A stretch of 64,000 nucleotides of DNA from assembly GCA_000499405.2 (NCBI GenBank), contig HG738138.1:2542001-2606000 (forward strand). Reading direction: 5' to 3'. Position 1 is the first letter of the stretch, and each line of letters starts with the position of its first letter. Below the pieces are notes generated by a model that was not told where the DNA came from, ran no database searches, and saw only the letters and a list, made by a program, of their open reading frames with translations. This stretch comes from Onchocerca volvulus. Its lineage: Eukaryota; Nematoda; Chromadorea; Rhabditida; Onchocercidae. This document shows, piece after piece, positions 42,458 to 54,503 of the stretch. The position numbers and the translations under genes were made by a program.

Positions 42458-44848
42458 TCTTATCTTTCCTATCAATTTTTATCAGTAGAAAAAAGTTTGG
42501 TAGGTTGTTCTGTTTTCTTTATAAATCTATCATACTTCGACGACTCAGACGTACGTACAATTGTTTTATTTTACAGATTATTTGAGAATTTCAAAAATTT
42601 AATAATTAAAAAAAAATTTTTGGCACAGTCAGAAGGAAAAAAGTTTTAATATTTGAGCACAATTAATTTAGTGGTTTTTATACCTCTAAAAAGACTGGAT
42701 AAGATGAGCGAAATTTTCATCGCGTTGAGTTAATTAAGCGAGGGGAATAAATGTATATAAATAAATAAATATATATATATATATAAAATATAAAGATTTC
42801 ATTTTAATTTGAATAAAAATTCAATTAATAGTTTTCTCCATGAAGTAACATTACTTGTCTGGTTTGTTCCATATCTCTTTTTGTCAATATTTTTCGGCTA
42901 ACATTGGCATTTTCATTCAATGTGATCCATTTCTAAAATCTAAAAATTATCATTTTTTGATTTGATAATCTGAAAATCATTATTTTTCAACAGTGTACAG
43001 AAAATTGCAAGCAGCTTTTTGATTTCTAATATTTTTTGTTAGCCATTCGAAGTGACAACAATTAGAATTGTTCGTTTTCTAGATGCTTGGATTTTACCCA
43101 ATTTTTAAGATTGAAAACAATCAATTTGTAATACTTTCAACCTAATATAAATATATGCTTGCAGTGAGCTAGAGCAAGAGTAACTTAATTTAAAACAACA
43201 ATTTTGAGTTATCAATTCCATTACTCCCTATTTAAGCACATAATTCACCACTAATTGCGCAAAATGCCACATAATTTCTTTTCCATCTATTTCGCGCAGT
43301 CATTATCAAAAACGTGAACTTGAACTTCTTTTACTCTAATCGTTAACTGCTGATAGCTTTACTTTCAGCGAATAAAAGTATAACTATTAGTATCATCGAT
43401 TTAAATTCAAAACAACAGTACCATGAAAAAGTTAAGAAGTCAGACGAGATGAAGATCAGCTTAACCAAGCAAATTTTGACCGCTTTCTTTTATAGTATGC
43501 AGATGCGGTAATTCACCAATTTTATACATTTTCGGATACTTTAAGGTTGCTGTCAATAAAACTAAAATGCAAAACTTATTATCTGTACCAAAATTACACT
43601 ATCACCTCTAACGACCTATACTAGTTTACCATTCCTTGATACTACCAAGTTCTTGATCACGATCTTGTTAACATCCTACCGATAACAACTATGATGTTTT
43701 CTGATTACGGAATACATTGCTTGCTCATTGACTGAGACGTGAATACAGCCAACACATCCTATTGAAAATTATGAAAAAAAGCTTGAAATATGTTACGAGA
43801 AAATGATTTATAAAACCATAATATATGGTAGGAAATATATACATAAACCAAACGCTAGCAATCAATAGAAATAGTCTTAAAGACAGTGTAAAATAGATAA
43901 AACATGTAAAATAGACAATATGTAAAAATAGACGAAATATTTCCTAAAATCAAAAAAAAAAAAAAAAAAAAAAAGGCAAACGTTCGATTGAGGATACAGT
44001 AGTAGTAGTACATATAAAACGGCGCATGCTTAAAACAATGTGAAACCACTTTCATAAAATAATTGTTTAACAATTACCAATTTTTTTCTTCATAGCAAAC
44101 GAAAAAGAGACCTATTCAGAAGAATACTTTGTACTGCTCCATTGCCTAAAAAGCTAACTGCACGTATGGAAATGAGCTACAGAACCCACAGAAATCAAAA
44201 GGATTTTAAATTAATCCCACAGCTTTTTTCGATTATGTAAATCCAAATATTCGCATTAAAATACTTCCACCAAATCAAACTTTCCTACTTCGGAAATCGT
44301 GCTGAACAGAAATATGAGATGGTGAAATTCGTGCAGTCTGGATGCGCATAAATCTCAATATTCCGATGTCAAAATAACATCAGAAAGCAAAATACAAGAA
44401 GCAATTGATCATTATGAAATAAAAGGCATAATTCGAGACATGAACATTTTTTGAAAGAGCAAATAAATAACAGAAGTATAAACCAATAAAAATATAAGTC
44501 CGAGCAAACAATTTGCATATTCTTCAGTATATAGGTAATGAAATGCAATTGCAGAATATTGATTGATTTACGAACAATAAATAAGTAAATTGGCGATATT
44601 AAAGAAATCTTTTGAAGAAAGAGTTCTCGAATCACAATGAATTTACAAATGGACACACATAAATGGAAGGAAGTGAGTGGAAATGATCAATCCGAAACAA
44701 AGGTGTGAGCAAAAATACAGTATGGTTGTCAGTAGCAAACAAAAAAACGTCAAGCAGCATCACAAACTACATACAACCCGACAAAAACATAGTGAGAAAA
44801 TCCATTCCAAGATATAAGATTAAGAAAATTAGTTGCTCTATAGAATTA

Positions 44849-47351
44849 TCAGTCGAAGAAATCTTGCAAAAGTGTACGTCGTTTACATTCTGCCACATGC
44901 ATTTGCGTTTCCAGATCACCTCGCTCCGTACTTTCTGCCCTTTCAACTTTCCAGGATAATTCTTCAATTTCTTTCTCCAGCTGAGCTTGCTGATATTCAA
45001 ACTGAACAAGTAATAATAGAAGAAATAAGAACATTCCAATTTCAAAATATTTATCTTATTTATTTTTTATATTATGGCTCATGAAACTTTTCCAATAGAA
45101 ATTGTGTTAGAAGAAAAATTTGGTATTTAAGAAAAAAATCCAGTAACCTTCCTTTTAATTTACATTAAAGGGAAAAATAAAAAATATATCATAAGCAGAA
45201 TTCCAATTATTCGACATAAATTCCCAATAATTTACTGAACTCATTTTTTCGGAATCCCAAAAAATCATACCAGGAGTTTTCTTGATCCATTTTCCATATA
45301 ATATGCATATGGATAAGTGTACTGCAACGTATAGCGACATTTTGTAAGCAGTGTGGCTGCTCTATGCAAATACTGCCAATCAATCCATGTCCCTTCATGT
45401 CCATTCACTTTCTCATCAATTTTTTTCATTATACAATTCCGCAAATCTTCTTCTAACTTTAGCGATTTGTGGTGATTCTCATAACGCTCTATAAAACAAA
45501 CTTGATAACTTTTTTTAAAAATATGTCGTGCAGTTTTGATCTCATTGACTTTATTCGAGCAGAGACCACTGAAAATTAGTATATCACATATGAAACTATC
45601 AATGTGTTAATTAACTGATAAGATAAGGATATTCTGAACATCCTATAAAAGATATAAATATAAGAACATACCATAATAATGTAAATATTTTTCAAGTGCA
45701 CGACGAGCTCTAACATGATTTGCTTCTTGGGCTATAGATGGGTTTTCTTTGTAGCGACTACATTCATAATATTCGCTTCCATGGTTTTTCCAATCTATAA
45801 AAAAAAAAAGATGCAAAAATCAAGCTTTGTAATTGCCTAAATGAAGAAATGGAAATGAATTTGAACTAGGAAGTATATAATAAGTGATAGCATTTTAGTC
45901 ATTTGAAATTCAAATGTCTTGAACGATGAGCTGGATACCGATTTATAAACAACAGATTTCTTCAAGGTAATTTCCTCAGCTAATCATTCTTGTCGCTGTA
46001 AGTAAAAGAATAAAAAATATTACTACAACCTGGAACACATGCCACAGCATATTGAGATATGAAATGGAGCTTAAATTTCACACTGATGAGACTTATGTTA
46101 TTCTTTACCAAACAATAGTTAGGAGTACTAATGGAAGAAAATTTTAAAGAAAAAAATAATAATGACCTCCAAAGCACATCCAACAAAAGTGATGCTTGCA
46201 CTTCGCGCACTGCATATGATTACATCCACCATTTTTTTCGATACATGAGTGGCAGTTGGGACAGTCTTTTGTATGTGCACTAAATTATTCACATACATAG
46301 ACAATTAACAAACCAAATTACGTATTATGTCGTTTTCTATCTTCAAATAGATAATGAAAGTGTAAGCTTTCTTGAAAATGCAAAAAAAGAAGAAAGTTAT
46401 TCAAACCGTTTTTCTGTATGATTACTATATTGTTGAAGAAGACAGCATATGATGGAATCTATTTTAACCTTATATAATTGGCAGTTTCACTATCATCAGC
46501 ACATTTTGTTAACCATTTTCGTATTGTCTCACAAGAAGTTGGCGCATGATAATCACAACCGCATTGAAAACTAAAAAAAAATCGCAAGAACTAGACATAA
46601 AAATTAATTAAGAAACTTTTAATAAAGAACAAAAACTACCATCATAAATCTGAAATACTACTAATTGTCCTAGTTCTTCAATGCAGAACATAATTCTGTG
46701 ATGGCAAAACAACATCCAAAACAAGAGCGAATAAAACTCGAAAAAGTTTCTTTACAATGTTGATTGTTATAATGTTTTTATTATGCATCCACTGATTACT
46801 GCTGATCCTAACTATTTGGTTTCGCCAAGTAATACACATCATTTCGGATTGTTTACGGGAAATGCATCACTATGCATAGATTCTTCTCAATCACTTACAC
46901 CATGATGGAATACTCAGCTTAGATTTGGTGAGAGCAAAACTTGGAACATACCAAAAAGAAATTCGACAACTGGTGCAAGTAACTTTCTTTGCCTTTTGAC
47001 ATTGTGCTTTGATAACGATATGACAATCAACACCCGGACAAAATCGCAATTGTGAATGTGATTCAACACAGTCGTTGAATATTAACTTTTCATATTTATC
47101 TCTTATGTCCGCACGTTCGCTCAATATCCTTAGTACAAAATCTTCTAAACATAGCAATGTACACCCACTTGCCATGCAGCCGATCCTGTAAAGAATTTTA
47201 TTCTCTCTTCTTCCTTCAAAATTCACTTTTCATAAATATAATATTTAGAAAATTGGTAAAAGTTAAAGTTTTCCCTCTAAATTCGTTAAGTCATATGTAA
47301 TTGAAGAAATGAACAAAATGGGAGAAAAAGTTGCATTATGCATTGAAATAC

Positions 47352-47403
<52 letters not shown>

Positions 47404-48483
47404 AAATTAGCTTAAACTTTAGGGCAAATTAAAGATGGATCGATTAAGAACCTAACTGATAAGATAAAAGCTAACGTGATTGATAAGCCATTACAAAGTT
47501 GTGTTTCGATATATTTCAGCCAGCAAGCTGAACAAAAACTATGCCCACAGTCCAGTGCATACATTTTAGCACATTCTCCCTGTAACCTTGTACAAACCAC
47601 ACAGCTTACTGTATCTGATTGTTGCTTCGAAGAACCAGCACACACAAAGCAATCTAAAATTTAAGCAATAAACTAAACATATCCATAAAAATAATACAGC
47701 AGTAAACTTACATGCACAAGCAATAAATACGCATATTCTAACAAACTGTATTATACAGGTATCAGAGTTAAGCAGTCACTGCATGCAGTGTAAAGTCCAA
47801 ATGATAGCAATTTTATTTTTAATCTACCCATTGAGACTTCCAACGATTTAATAACAGAAATTCACATAATGAGAAAAAATTCATTATATGTGATGAATTA
47901 ATAAAGATTCTGAAAATACATCAGTTAAAACTAACTGCATGGAACTTACCGACAAGAACTTTACAAGGATCAACGCTATACAATTTGATTAAAGTGGAAT
48001 CATCCCACTTGTAAAAATAGAGGAGCAATTTGGCAAGTGAAGATGATATATTCAAAGTTGAAACGACATGATCAATAGTTTCTTTCAAAAGACGTTCAAC
48101 CTAGATATTTGTAAAATTAGAATACTTCAAGAATATAGTTAAGACACATACAAATTCGTTTAGAACATTGCTTTTTCTAAATTTCGCTTAAGATGTCGCT
48201 TTACTTGGATAATAATTATCGAAAGCTTTATAAAGCATACTTCCGGAACTTTTAAACATGCATATTCAATGTATTCAGGATCTTCTCTTTCGAATATCTC
48301 CATAGCACAATTTTCTCCATTACAATAAAAGTCATCTAAATATATTCTTTTTAATGAAGTTCGACAGATAATAATATGAATGCTAAGAGAAATACAGCTG
48401 AACAGAATGAACTAACCATAATCGTAATCTGCTTCATCATCCGAAACGGATGGACTATCAGCAGGTATATCGCTGTATTCCAT
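44849..48483 (-). CDS. ARIH2: Ariadne-2 RBR E3 ubiquitin ligase
   Basis: Ten exons (48483-48417, 48335-48241, 48100-47950, 47653-47476, 47185-46952, 46570-46469, 46279-46167, 45794-45672, 45488-45271, 45001-44849) join in phase to about 477 residues; human ARIH2 has 493. The order is an acidic N-terminus ([11 protein letters not shown]), a UBA-like region, RING1 (CVVC from C122, [10 protein letters not shown]), IBR ([13 protein letters not shown] ... [12 protein letters not shown]), RING2 ([19 protein letters not shown], predicted catalytic C288) and the Ariadne domain ([55 protein letters not shown]). It transfers ubiquitin through a RING2 thioester and in other animals works with neddylated cullin-5. 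Conservation with vertebrate ARIH2 rather than ARIH1 is near-identical around [18 protein letters not shown]. No broken or missing key residue was seen. Confidence 0.97.
47353..47402. repeat. A50 homopolymer in an ARIH2 intron
   Basis: Fifty consecutive A in the fourth intron of the ARIH2 gene (poly(T) on the coding strand). Confidence 0.95.
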
Positions 48484-49869
48484 TCCCACGGAATGGAGAA
48501 GCGAGAATCCAGCTGGGAATGTACAAAATTTATAGAATTTCCTCCAACAATATGTAGTTTAAATAATACCAACGACTAATCATAGTGCTTTTCACCGATA
48601 GATTTAGAAAAGTACAATTACTAAAACAATTTTCAGAAGGCAATCTATTCAATAAAATATGAATTTACTTTTCTTTGTGTTATCTAAAATGAATGTCGAC
48701 AATACTGCTTTTGCCACACTGTCTTATTTTCATATGATAATGCAAAATGCATGTCTGACAGAAACAGCATTCGGTAAAAATTTCAAATAGACGATAACTG
48801 CTTACTAAACATTTATTAAAATATGAAACACATGTAACATCAGTCAGTCATGTCGAATAAGAAAAACATTAGACGAATAACATTAAGAATCCTGCATCAC
48901 ACAAATGAAAATAAATGAAACATATTTTTTATCAGCATAGAGTGGATGAATCCAAATCAAAGATTAGAAAAAAACTGATTAAACTTAAAGATTAAAAAGA
49001 ACGAAAAAAGTTCCATAAGTTCATAAAGATGAATTTCATAAAACAAGGTTAACATGTATGATTAAACACTGGGACAAAATTACGAACATGACCAAAATTC
49101 AAAGTTCACCAAGAAATTCAAATTTGTACAGTAAAAAAGTGGCAAATTTGATTCGATTACACAGCTGTTCACCATCAAATTGAAATTATTTAAAATACAT
49201 GTACATAAGGATATCTTTTACAAACAATTACTAAGATAAATCATATTGCAAAAAAATTGGTAATTTATATAGCATGAAAATTAAGCAGCTTGCGTACAGA
49301 AAAAATCAAAATTTAAAACAACATTAAAATTGAATAAACGTGATACAATGTGTTATATGGAAACTGTGACTTATGCTGTCACAGATATGAATTTATTTTA
49401 TGTTATAACATATAAAACTGTCATTCACGACCGATACTTAATTCACTAACTATAGTTACTGTATAACTGTTGAGACAGATCAGCCGCTGGAATGCGAGAT
49501 CCTTTAAAAGCAGTAAGGGGAGTATGGAAATGGCCAAACAAGCCGGATACAGTCATTCTATTGTAGACAACAAAGCACAGTTATTCGTTTCTTTTTGAAT
49601 TTTGGAATAAGAAACTATAATGCATCTTTTTTGACATTTCACAATTCAATTTTTCTTTCTTATTATTCACAATTTCTGTGCACTGTCTCAAAATATATTT
49701 CGCATCAGAAATAGCGAATAAAATGCAGTACAGGTTAGAAAACTATCTTACTTATCCTATCTATAATGAAAATCTTATTCCGATGGTTAATAAGAAAGAA
49801 TATGATAGTTCCAAAAATAGTATACAATATAATATTCCTAATATCGATATTAAAAATGTGTAAAAAGTG
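48484..49869. other. Spacer upstream of ARIH2
   Basis: About 1.4 kb of AT-rich sequence between the small 49.9-kb gene and ARIH2, both on the minus strand. It probably holds the ARIH2 promoter. A 61-codon plus-strand frame at 49678 is not convincing. Confidence 0.55.
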
Positions 49870-50182
49870 TTATTTCGGTAAATTTTGTGTTGAGAAATTT
49901 TGGATAAATAAATTCATCTGATTTTGCTGAGCTGACGTCATACCTTGTGGTGATGAAAGTATCTGAAACCACATATCCTGTGAAAAAAAGCATTTTTTCC
50001 AATGAAGTTTAAGTTTCTGAAACGAAAAATTCCAACAAATATATGAATGATAATATTCCTACCTGTCCTAACACGGATGCGAATGCACTCTTGTGTGAAG
50101 ACAAGAGCAATCGGCATAATGTATGGCGATGTTCATAGAGTTGTGCGAATAATGCCGTGAACTGTGGATTAACAGAACCCAT
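49870..50182 (-). CDS. Small unrecognised two-exon protein
   Basis: Two exons, 50182-50063 and 49977-49870, join in phase to 75 residues beginning MGSVNPQFTALFAQLYEHRH and ending STQNLPK. I do not recognise the family. The sequence looks coding: mixed helix-forming residues (TLCRLLLSSHKSAFASVLGQ), a clean TTTTTCACAG acceptor and a CAG|GTAGG donor. The frame stays open upstream to an acceptor-like TTTTTTACAG at 50214, giving SNQLNSVQAA before the Met, so the true N-terminus may be longer or the mRNA may be trans-spliced there. The acceptor lies 265 bases after the stop of the RRM gene on the same strand, a spacing typical of nematode operons. A GTATG donor-like site within exon 2 could allow another ending. 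Function unknown. Confidence 0.6.
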
Positions 50183-50213
50183 TGCAGCTTGTACGGAATT
50201 CAACTGATTACTC

Positions 50214-50215
50214 CT
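50214..50215 (-). promoter_or_regulatory. Candidate trans-splice acceptor between operon-like genes
   Basis: On the minus strand TTTTTTACAG ends here, 31 bases before the small gene's ATG and 265 bases after the preceding gene's stop. An SL acceptor is the simplest reading, but an undetected upstream exon is also possible. Confidence 0.4.
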
Positions 50216-50478
50216 GTAAAAAATAAATTGAGATATCAACAATTACAAAGTAATAAAATATCGAATCTGAAGGACCAAGCTTGAATTCTGTTGATAATGG
50301 CCGAATCGTGGATTTTCGGAACAATTAAGCGACAAATCTTAAGTGAAACAAAAAGAAATAAGATCATTCAAGAATTAAAACATTTCATATATTTTACGTT
50401 CAAGGTCAATACTAAATAGTGCACATATAAGAAAAAAGAAAAAAAAGGGCTGTATAGATGCTCAAAAAACGCGAATAA

Positions 50479-50634
50479 TCACTTTTCATGTCTTCGACGC
50501 TTTCGTCGTCGATGTCTGGATGTTGCTCCGTCATCGACATCCTCATCTGACGATGTTGAAACCGAAGATGACGATGAACTTTCCGATGACATCTCTCCTT
50601 CCTCCAACTTAAACAAACATAAAGATTCTACATT

Positions 50635-50692
<58 letters not shown>

Positions 50693-53600
50693 TAGTTTTT
50701 TATATCTATAGGAAAAATCCGGCCTACTTCCTTTAGAAAAAGTTTTAAGTAAGAGTGATGAATGTATCCCACCAAGGCGATAAATCTGATGGAAATCAGA
50801 TAAACAAACCTCTCTCCTAATTTCGGGAGTATCTGTTTCCGCCCTAACAATTTCACCATCTGGAGCATCCTTTTCATTTTCCTCATCTTTTTCATTTTCA
50901 ATTTCTTGATTCACTTCCTGTGCTTTTCTAATCTTCTCTTCTCCCAATTTCTTTTGCCATGTTTCTTTTTTCCATTGGTTTCTAGAATTATAATTTGATG
51001 AATAAAACAAGAAAAATCGAAAATTCTCATCAATTAAAAATGTGAAAAGCATATAACGCAGAGAATTCGAAACTTCTACGAAATTTATTTCCTAGAAAAT
51101 GATGACAAAATATATAAAATTGTGACGATGTCACTGCTAATTTTCCGCTCGAAATATATTCTCTATTAAAATAACCTCAACTTTCGCATCTTGGGATCAA
51201 TATATGTTATGGGTCGTTCGTAAACTGGAGCTGGTTTCACCGGTTTGTTAATGTTAGCCCATGATTCAAACGACAGCGGCTGTCCATCAATTGTGTAATT
51301 TCCTGAAATCAGCAACCAATATATGTAAGCTAAGAAAAGGAACAGAACTCCTTTCTTGTTTTAAATCTTGATCTCCGTAAAACTCGGAAAATTTATTGAT
51401 AATAAAGAATGAGAATTTGAACTCAAATAAAACATTAAATCAGACTAAAACAAGTATACAGGACGAGAAAAGAACCGTGTTCATCTTCATCAACATCTAG
51501 CTCCCCTTCTTCCGTTGCTAACATGGTCCGAACTTTGGCTAATACTTCTCCGACACCCATTATTGTTGCTAAAGCGCGTTTTCTTGTCGAACTTATTCCA
51601 GAATTTTTTCGTTCAGGAGCATCATAAGGAATGTATGGTGCAGCACACATGGTGTAACTTGTGGAGCGATGAACTCCTTTCGTATTCTGTACTTCTTTTT
51701 TCCATATCCTGAATAAAGCAGCTGAAGTGTTTCTTTCAACAATATTCGAAAGATACATAAATAGATGAATAATTTCACAATTCAAAGCTGAAAACGTTCT
51801 TCCTCCAATGAGTAGCGAATGCTTTACAGAACAGAACCATAAAAAGAGTAAATTGTAAAAGAAAAAACATCAAGATGAATGTTACTGAAAAAGGAACTTT
51901 CGAAACTCGTTTAGGAAATAAGTGCATAACGTTTTTATGACCTGATGAGGTCGTCAACATGTTGTCTCATCCAATGTGTTGGAAGAGTTCGCTGATGTCG
52001 CTCCAAAACATTTAGCAATGCAACTTTCAATAAAGAATCGGGAATTCCTCTGTGTAGTTGGCTTACTTCATCGCACAATTTCCAAAGCTCATTTAGCTCA
52101 TTCAGTTCTGCCCAATTTGTTCGTGTGTCATCAACGTACTGAAAACAACAAATTCAACATCATCTTCCGCAAGAAAAGCTGAGATTCTGGATCAACATCT
52201 TTTCAAGTTGAATTGAGAATCTCGTTCGATAAATATTTTTTTGAATTTCTGCATCATTATGGAGAAAAAATAGGTTATGTTTAACAGAAACAAAAATGAA
52301 TAGCTAAAAAAAAAGTACTTGTTGCACGAAACTCGTCACATCTTCCACTGTGACCTCAGGAGCAGGAATAAATGGTACGACAGCAGTTTCTGAAGTAGCA
52401 GCAATTGCTGTCGACGATACTGAGGGAGATGGTTGGGAAGACGATGAAGATGGCACTGAAGGAGCGCTCATAGGTACAACTCGAGCATTGAGGATTTTAT
52501 CATTTTCTGTTTTCATATATGAAATATATTCATCCATTGTCAGCAATCTGAAATAATCACGCTTATGATAATATTCCCATCCTGACAAGATTTGAATCTC
52601 TAAACCGAAAATTTCTTCCTCACCTTAGGTTTCAAATATTTCTTTGTAAGTTCCGACATAACAATTATGTAAAGTAGTTACTCTAATACTTGGTATAAAG
52701 ATACTTCCCTTCCTTTTTGAAGGCACAGTTCACAAGAGATGAATCATAATCAAAAATGTTGTTTGTTTTTTGTTGTTATTTTTGTTTTGTTTGCTTTTTT
52801 TTTTTCTTTTTTTAAGTGGAAGCAAGAGTAAACTTTTATTACTACTAATATACCACGGAAATCCAGTCGTTACTAATGAATAAAAATTTGGAAAGAGTTA
52901 GCAAATAGACGATAAAGTATAAATCAAAATTCAACGAATAAATATTAAGCATAATAACTAATAAATTTTGATGCAAAAAACCTCATAGTAAGCTGACGAT
53001 CGCCTTCATCAATCTCAAATCCATCTGCCAACTCCATTCGGGCATCATTCGCTTCCTGCACCGTATGGAATACAATCTGTAAAAATCTAAATAATAGAAG
53101 ATGAACACCTGAATTTTTGACGGTTATATTGAACATACAACTATTTCATTGGATTTCAGGATTATAAATGTTTACTGTTTCTAGCGAAAGTCTTGGTGAA
53201 TAGTCGTCTTCTCATCTTTTATTTTAACAATATGGATAACCTCAGCCTGCTTCTCAGAAGCTATAAATGGGTCGGCCTCCAACTGCACTGTTTCGATGCA
53301 TTCGCTGCCGAATATTGATGAAAGAAGGGTCTGATCAGTAGCTGAAGATAAATGAAGAGCATAGAGTCGTTTCGAAGCATCCGGATCCGACAGACTTATT
53401 TTGAATGGGATGGGTGGCTGTGCAGTTCGAGAATTCGGTATTGGATCATCTAAAATATTATTCAGAACATTTAAAATGAATGAGTAGCACGATCACATCA
53501 CCAAAAAATTTCTTTACTTTAAAAGTTCACAACAAAAATATTTGGATGATCAAAAACCTTACAAAAAAGTTTAGAAGCCTGTAACTTCAGCGAATTTCCA

Positions 53601-54503
53601 TCAAACATCATTTTGTGAAACGCAGCAAATGCTATTTTTGCTTCTCCCGGTGTTTCATAAACAATACTGAGTCCACCGTGTTTAGTGCTACCTGTATTAA
53701 CAAATAAAATCCATATGATTAATTCATCAATTAACTTTTCAATAAACTTCTTGTTTGAACACTTGAATGTTTCTCTTCATCTTCTGACCTATAATTTTTT
53801 TTCAGCGATCAAAAATGAAAATCAGCGCGCCATGCAGTAAAAAAGATTACAAACCTTTTGTGGTTTTATCAAACCACATGTGAAACGATTCGCTTTTTTC
53901 CAGCAAATCCCAAAACTTTTCACTTGTCATCCATTCCCCGGGAAAACTTAATCCAAGAACACGAAATTTCCGCCTCGAATCGCTCGAATCTCGTGAATCC
54001 GAAATTTGCTCATTAGCTTAAAAAAATTGTTTCATAATTCTGACGATTGATCCTTTAATCATCTAGTGTTAAACTGTATGCTTCAGTCTATCAATTAAAG
54101 AAAAATTTAGCTGCCATCAACAACGGGAAGAAGCAGCATTAACAAATTTAATCATACTAAATGATCTCGAATACCAGAAACCTTTCGCAAAAAATCCATG
54201 ATGATCTAATTAAAACGTTTCTTTCCCAGTAATTATTTGTAAAGAAAATCACAGGTTCATACATTTAATGAAATTCTCGGCATGATTTTGGTCGATTATC
54301 TTTGGTTTAGTTACATAGCTTTCATTTTCAAATTCCTGCCGTATTAATGTGATCGTTGTATCGGATAGGCTACTGCTGATATCAACTCCTGGTGTAGAAG
54401 GACTGGAAATGCTTTCTGTTGTATTCTCCAATTTTGTCAAACAAGGTGTATCTCCATTAATATCACCGTTTATTCGAAATTCCAACATTGCGTCTTCATC
54501 CAT
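50479..54503 (-). CDS. RRM-like, SR-tailed putative RNA-binding protein
   Basis: Eleven exons (54503-54263, 54016-53855, 53691-53563, 53449-53241, 53076-52982, 52547-52319, 52138-51942, 51708-51476, 51302-51176, 50981-50810, 50607-50479) join in phase to about 640 residues. Two segments look like RRM folds: RKFRVLGLSFPGEWMTSEKF ... LSIVYETPGEAKIAFAAFHK, and KRLYALHLSSATDQTLLSSI ... AEIVFHTVQEANDARMELAD. A Ser/Pro-rich linker (APSVPSSSSSQPSPSVSS), a helical region (NWAELNELNELWKLCDEV ... LKVALLNVLERHQR), an acidic coiled segment and a poly-Ser then basic tail (SRHRRRKRRRHEK) follow. This suggests a nuclear RNA-processing protein; I cannot name the ortholog. The start is the first ATG 11 bases after a TTTTGCAG acceptor-like site at 54515, so it may be trans-spliced or joined to an exon near 55.8 kb. 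Confidence 0.78.
50637..50691. repeat. T55 run in an intron, near a 3' splice site
   Basis: Fifty-five T, read as A55 on the coding strand of the RRM gene. It ends only 29 bases upstream of the last exon (50607). Confidence 0.95.

Larger units (their letters stand above)
33358..44848. other. Large gene-poor intergenic region
   Basis: No conserved protein frame could be supported over about 11.5 kb. It includes two adjacent A runs (34911-34980), a pyrimidine- and microsatellite-rich block (40.57-42.05 kb), TA microsatellites near 42.42 and 42.77 kb, and otherwise AT-rich sequence with strand-neutral stop codons. It separates the testin and ARIH2 genes and could hold distal regulatory sequence or non-coding RNA. 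Confidence 0.5.

Noticed and set aside
52530..52588. Extension of the RRM gene's sixth exon upstream (WEYYHKRDYF)
   Set aside because: It reads plausibly, but the upstream TTGTCAG acceptor gives the wrong phase with the preceding exon. The acceptor at 52548 fits exactly.
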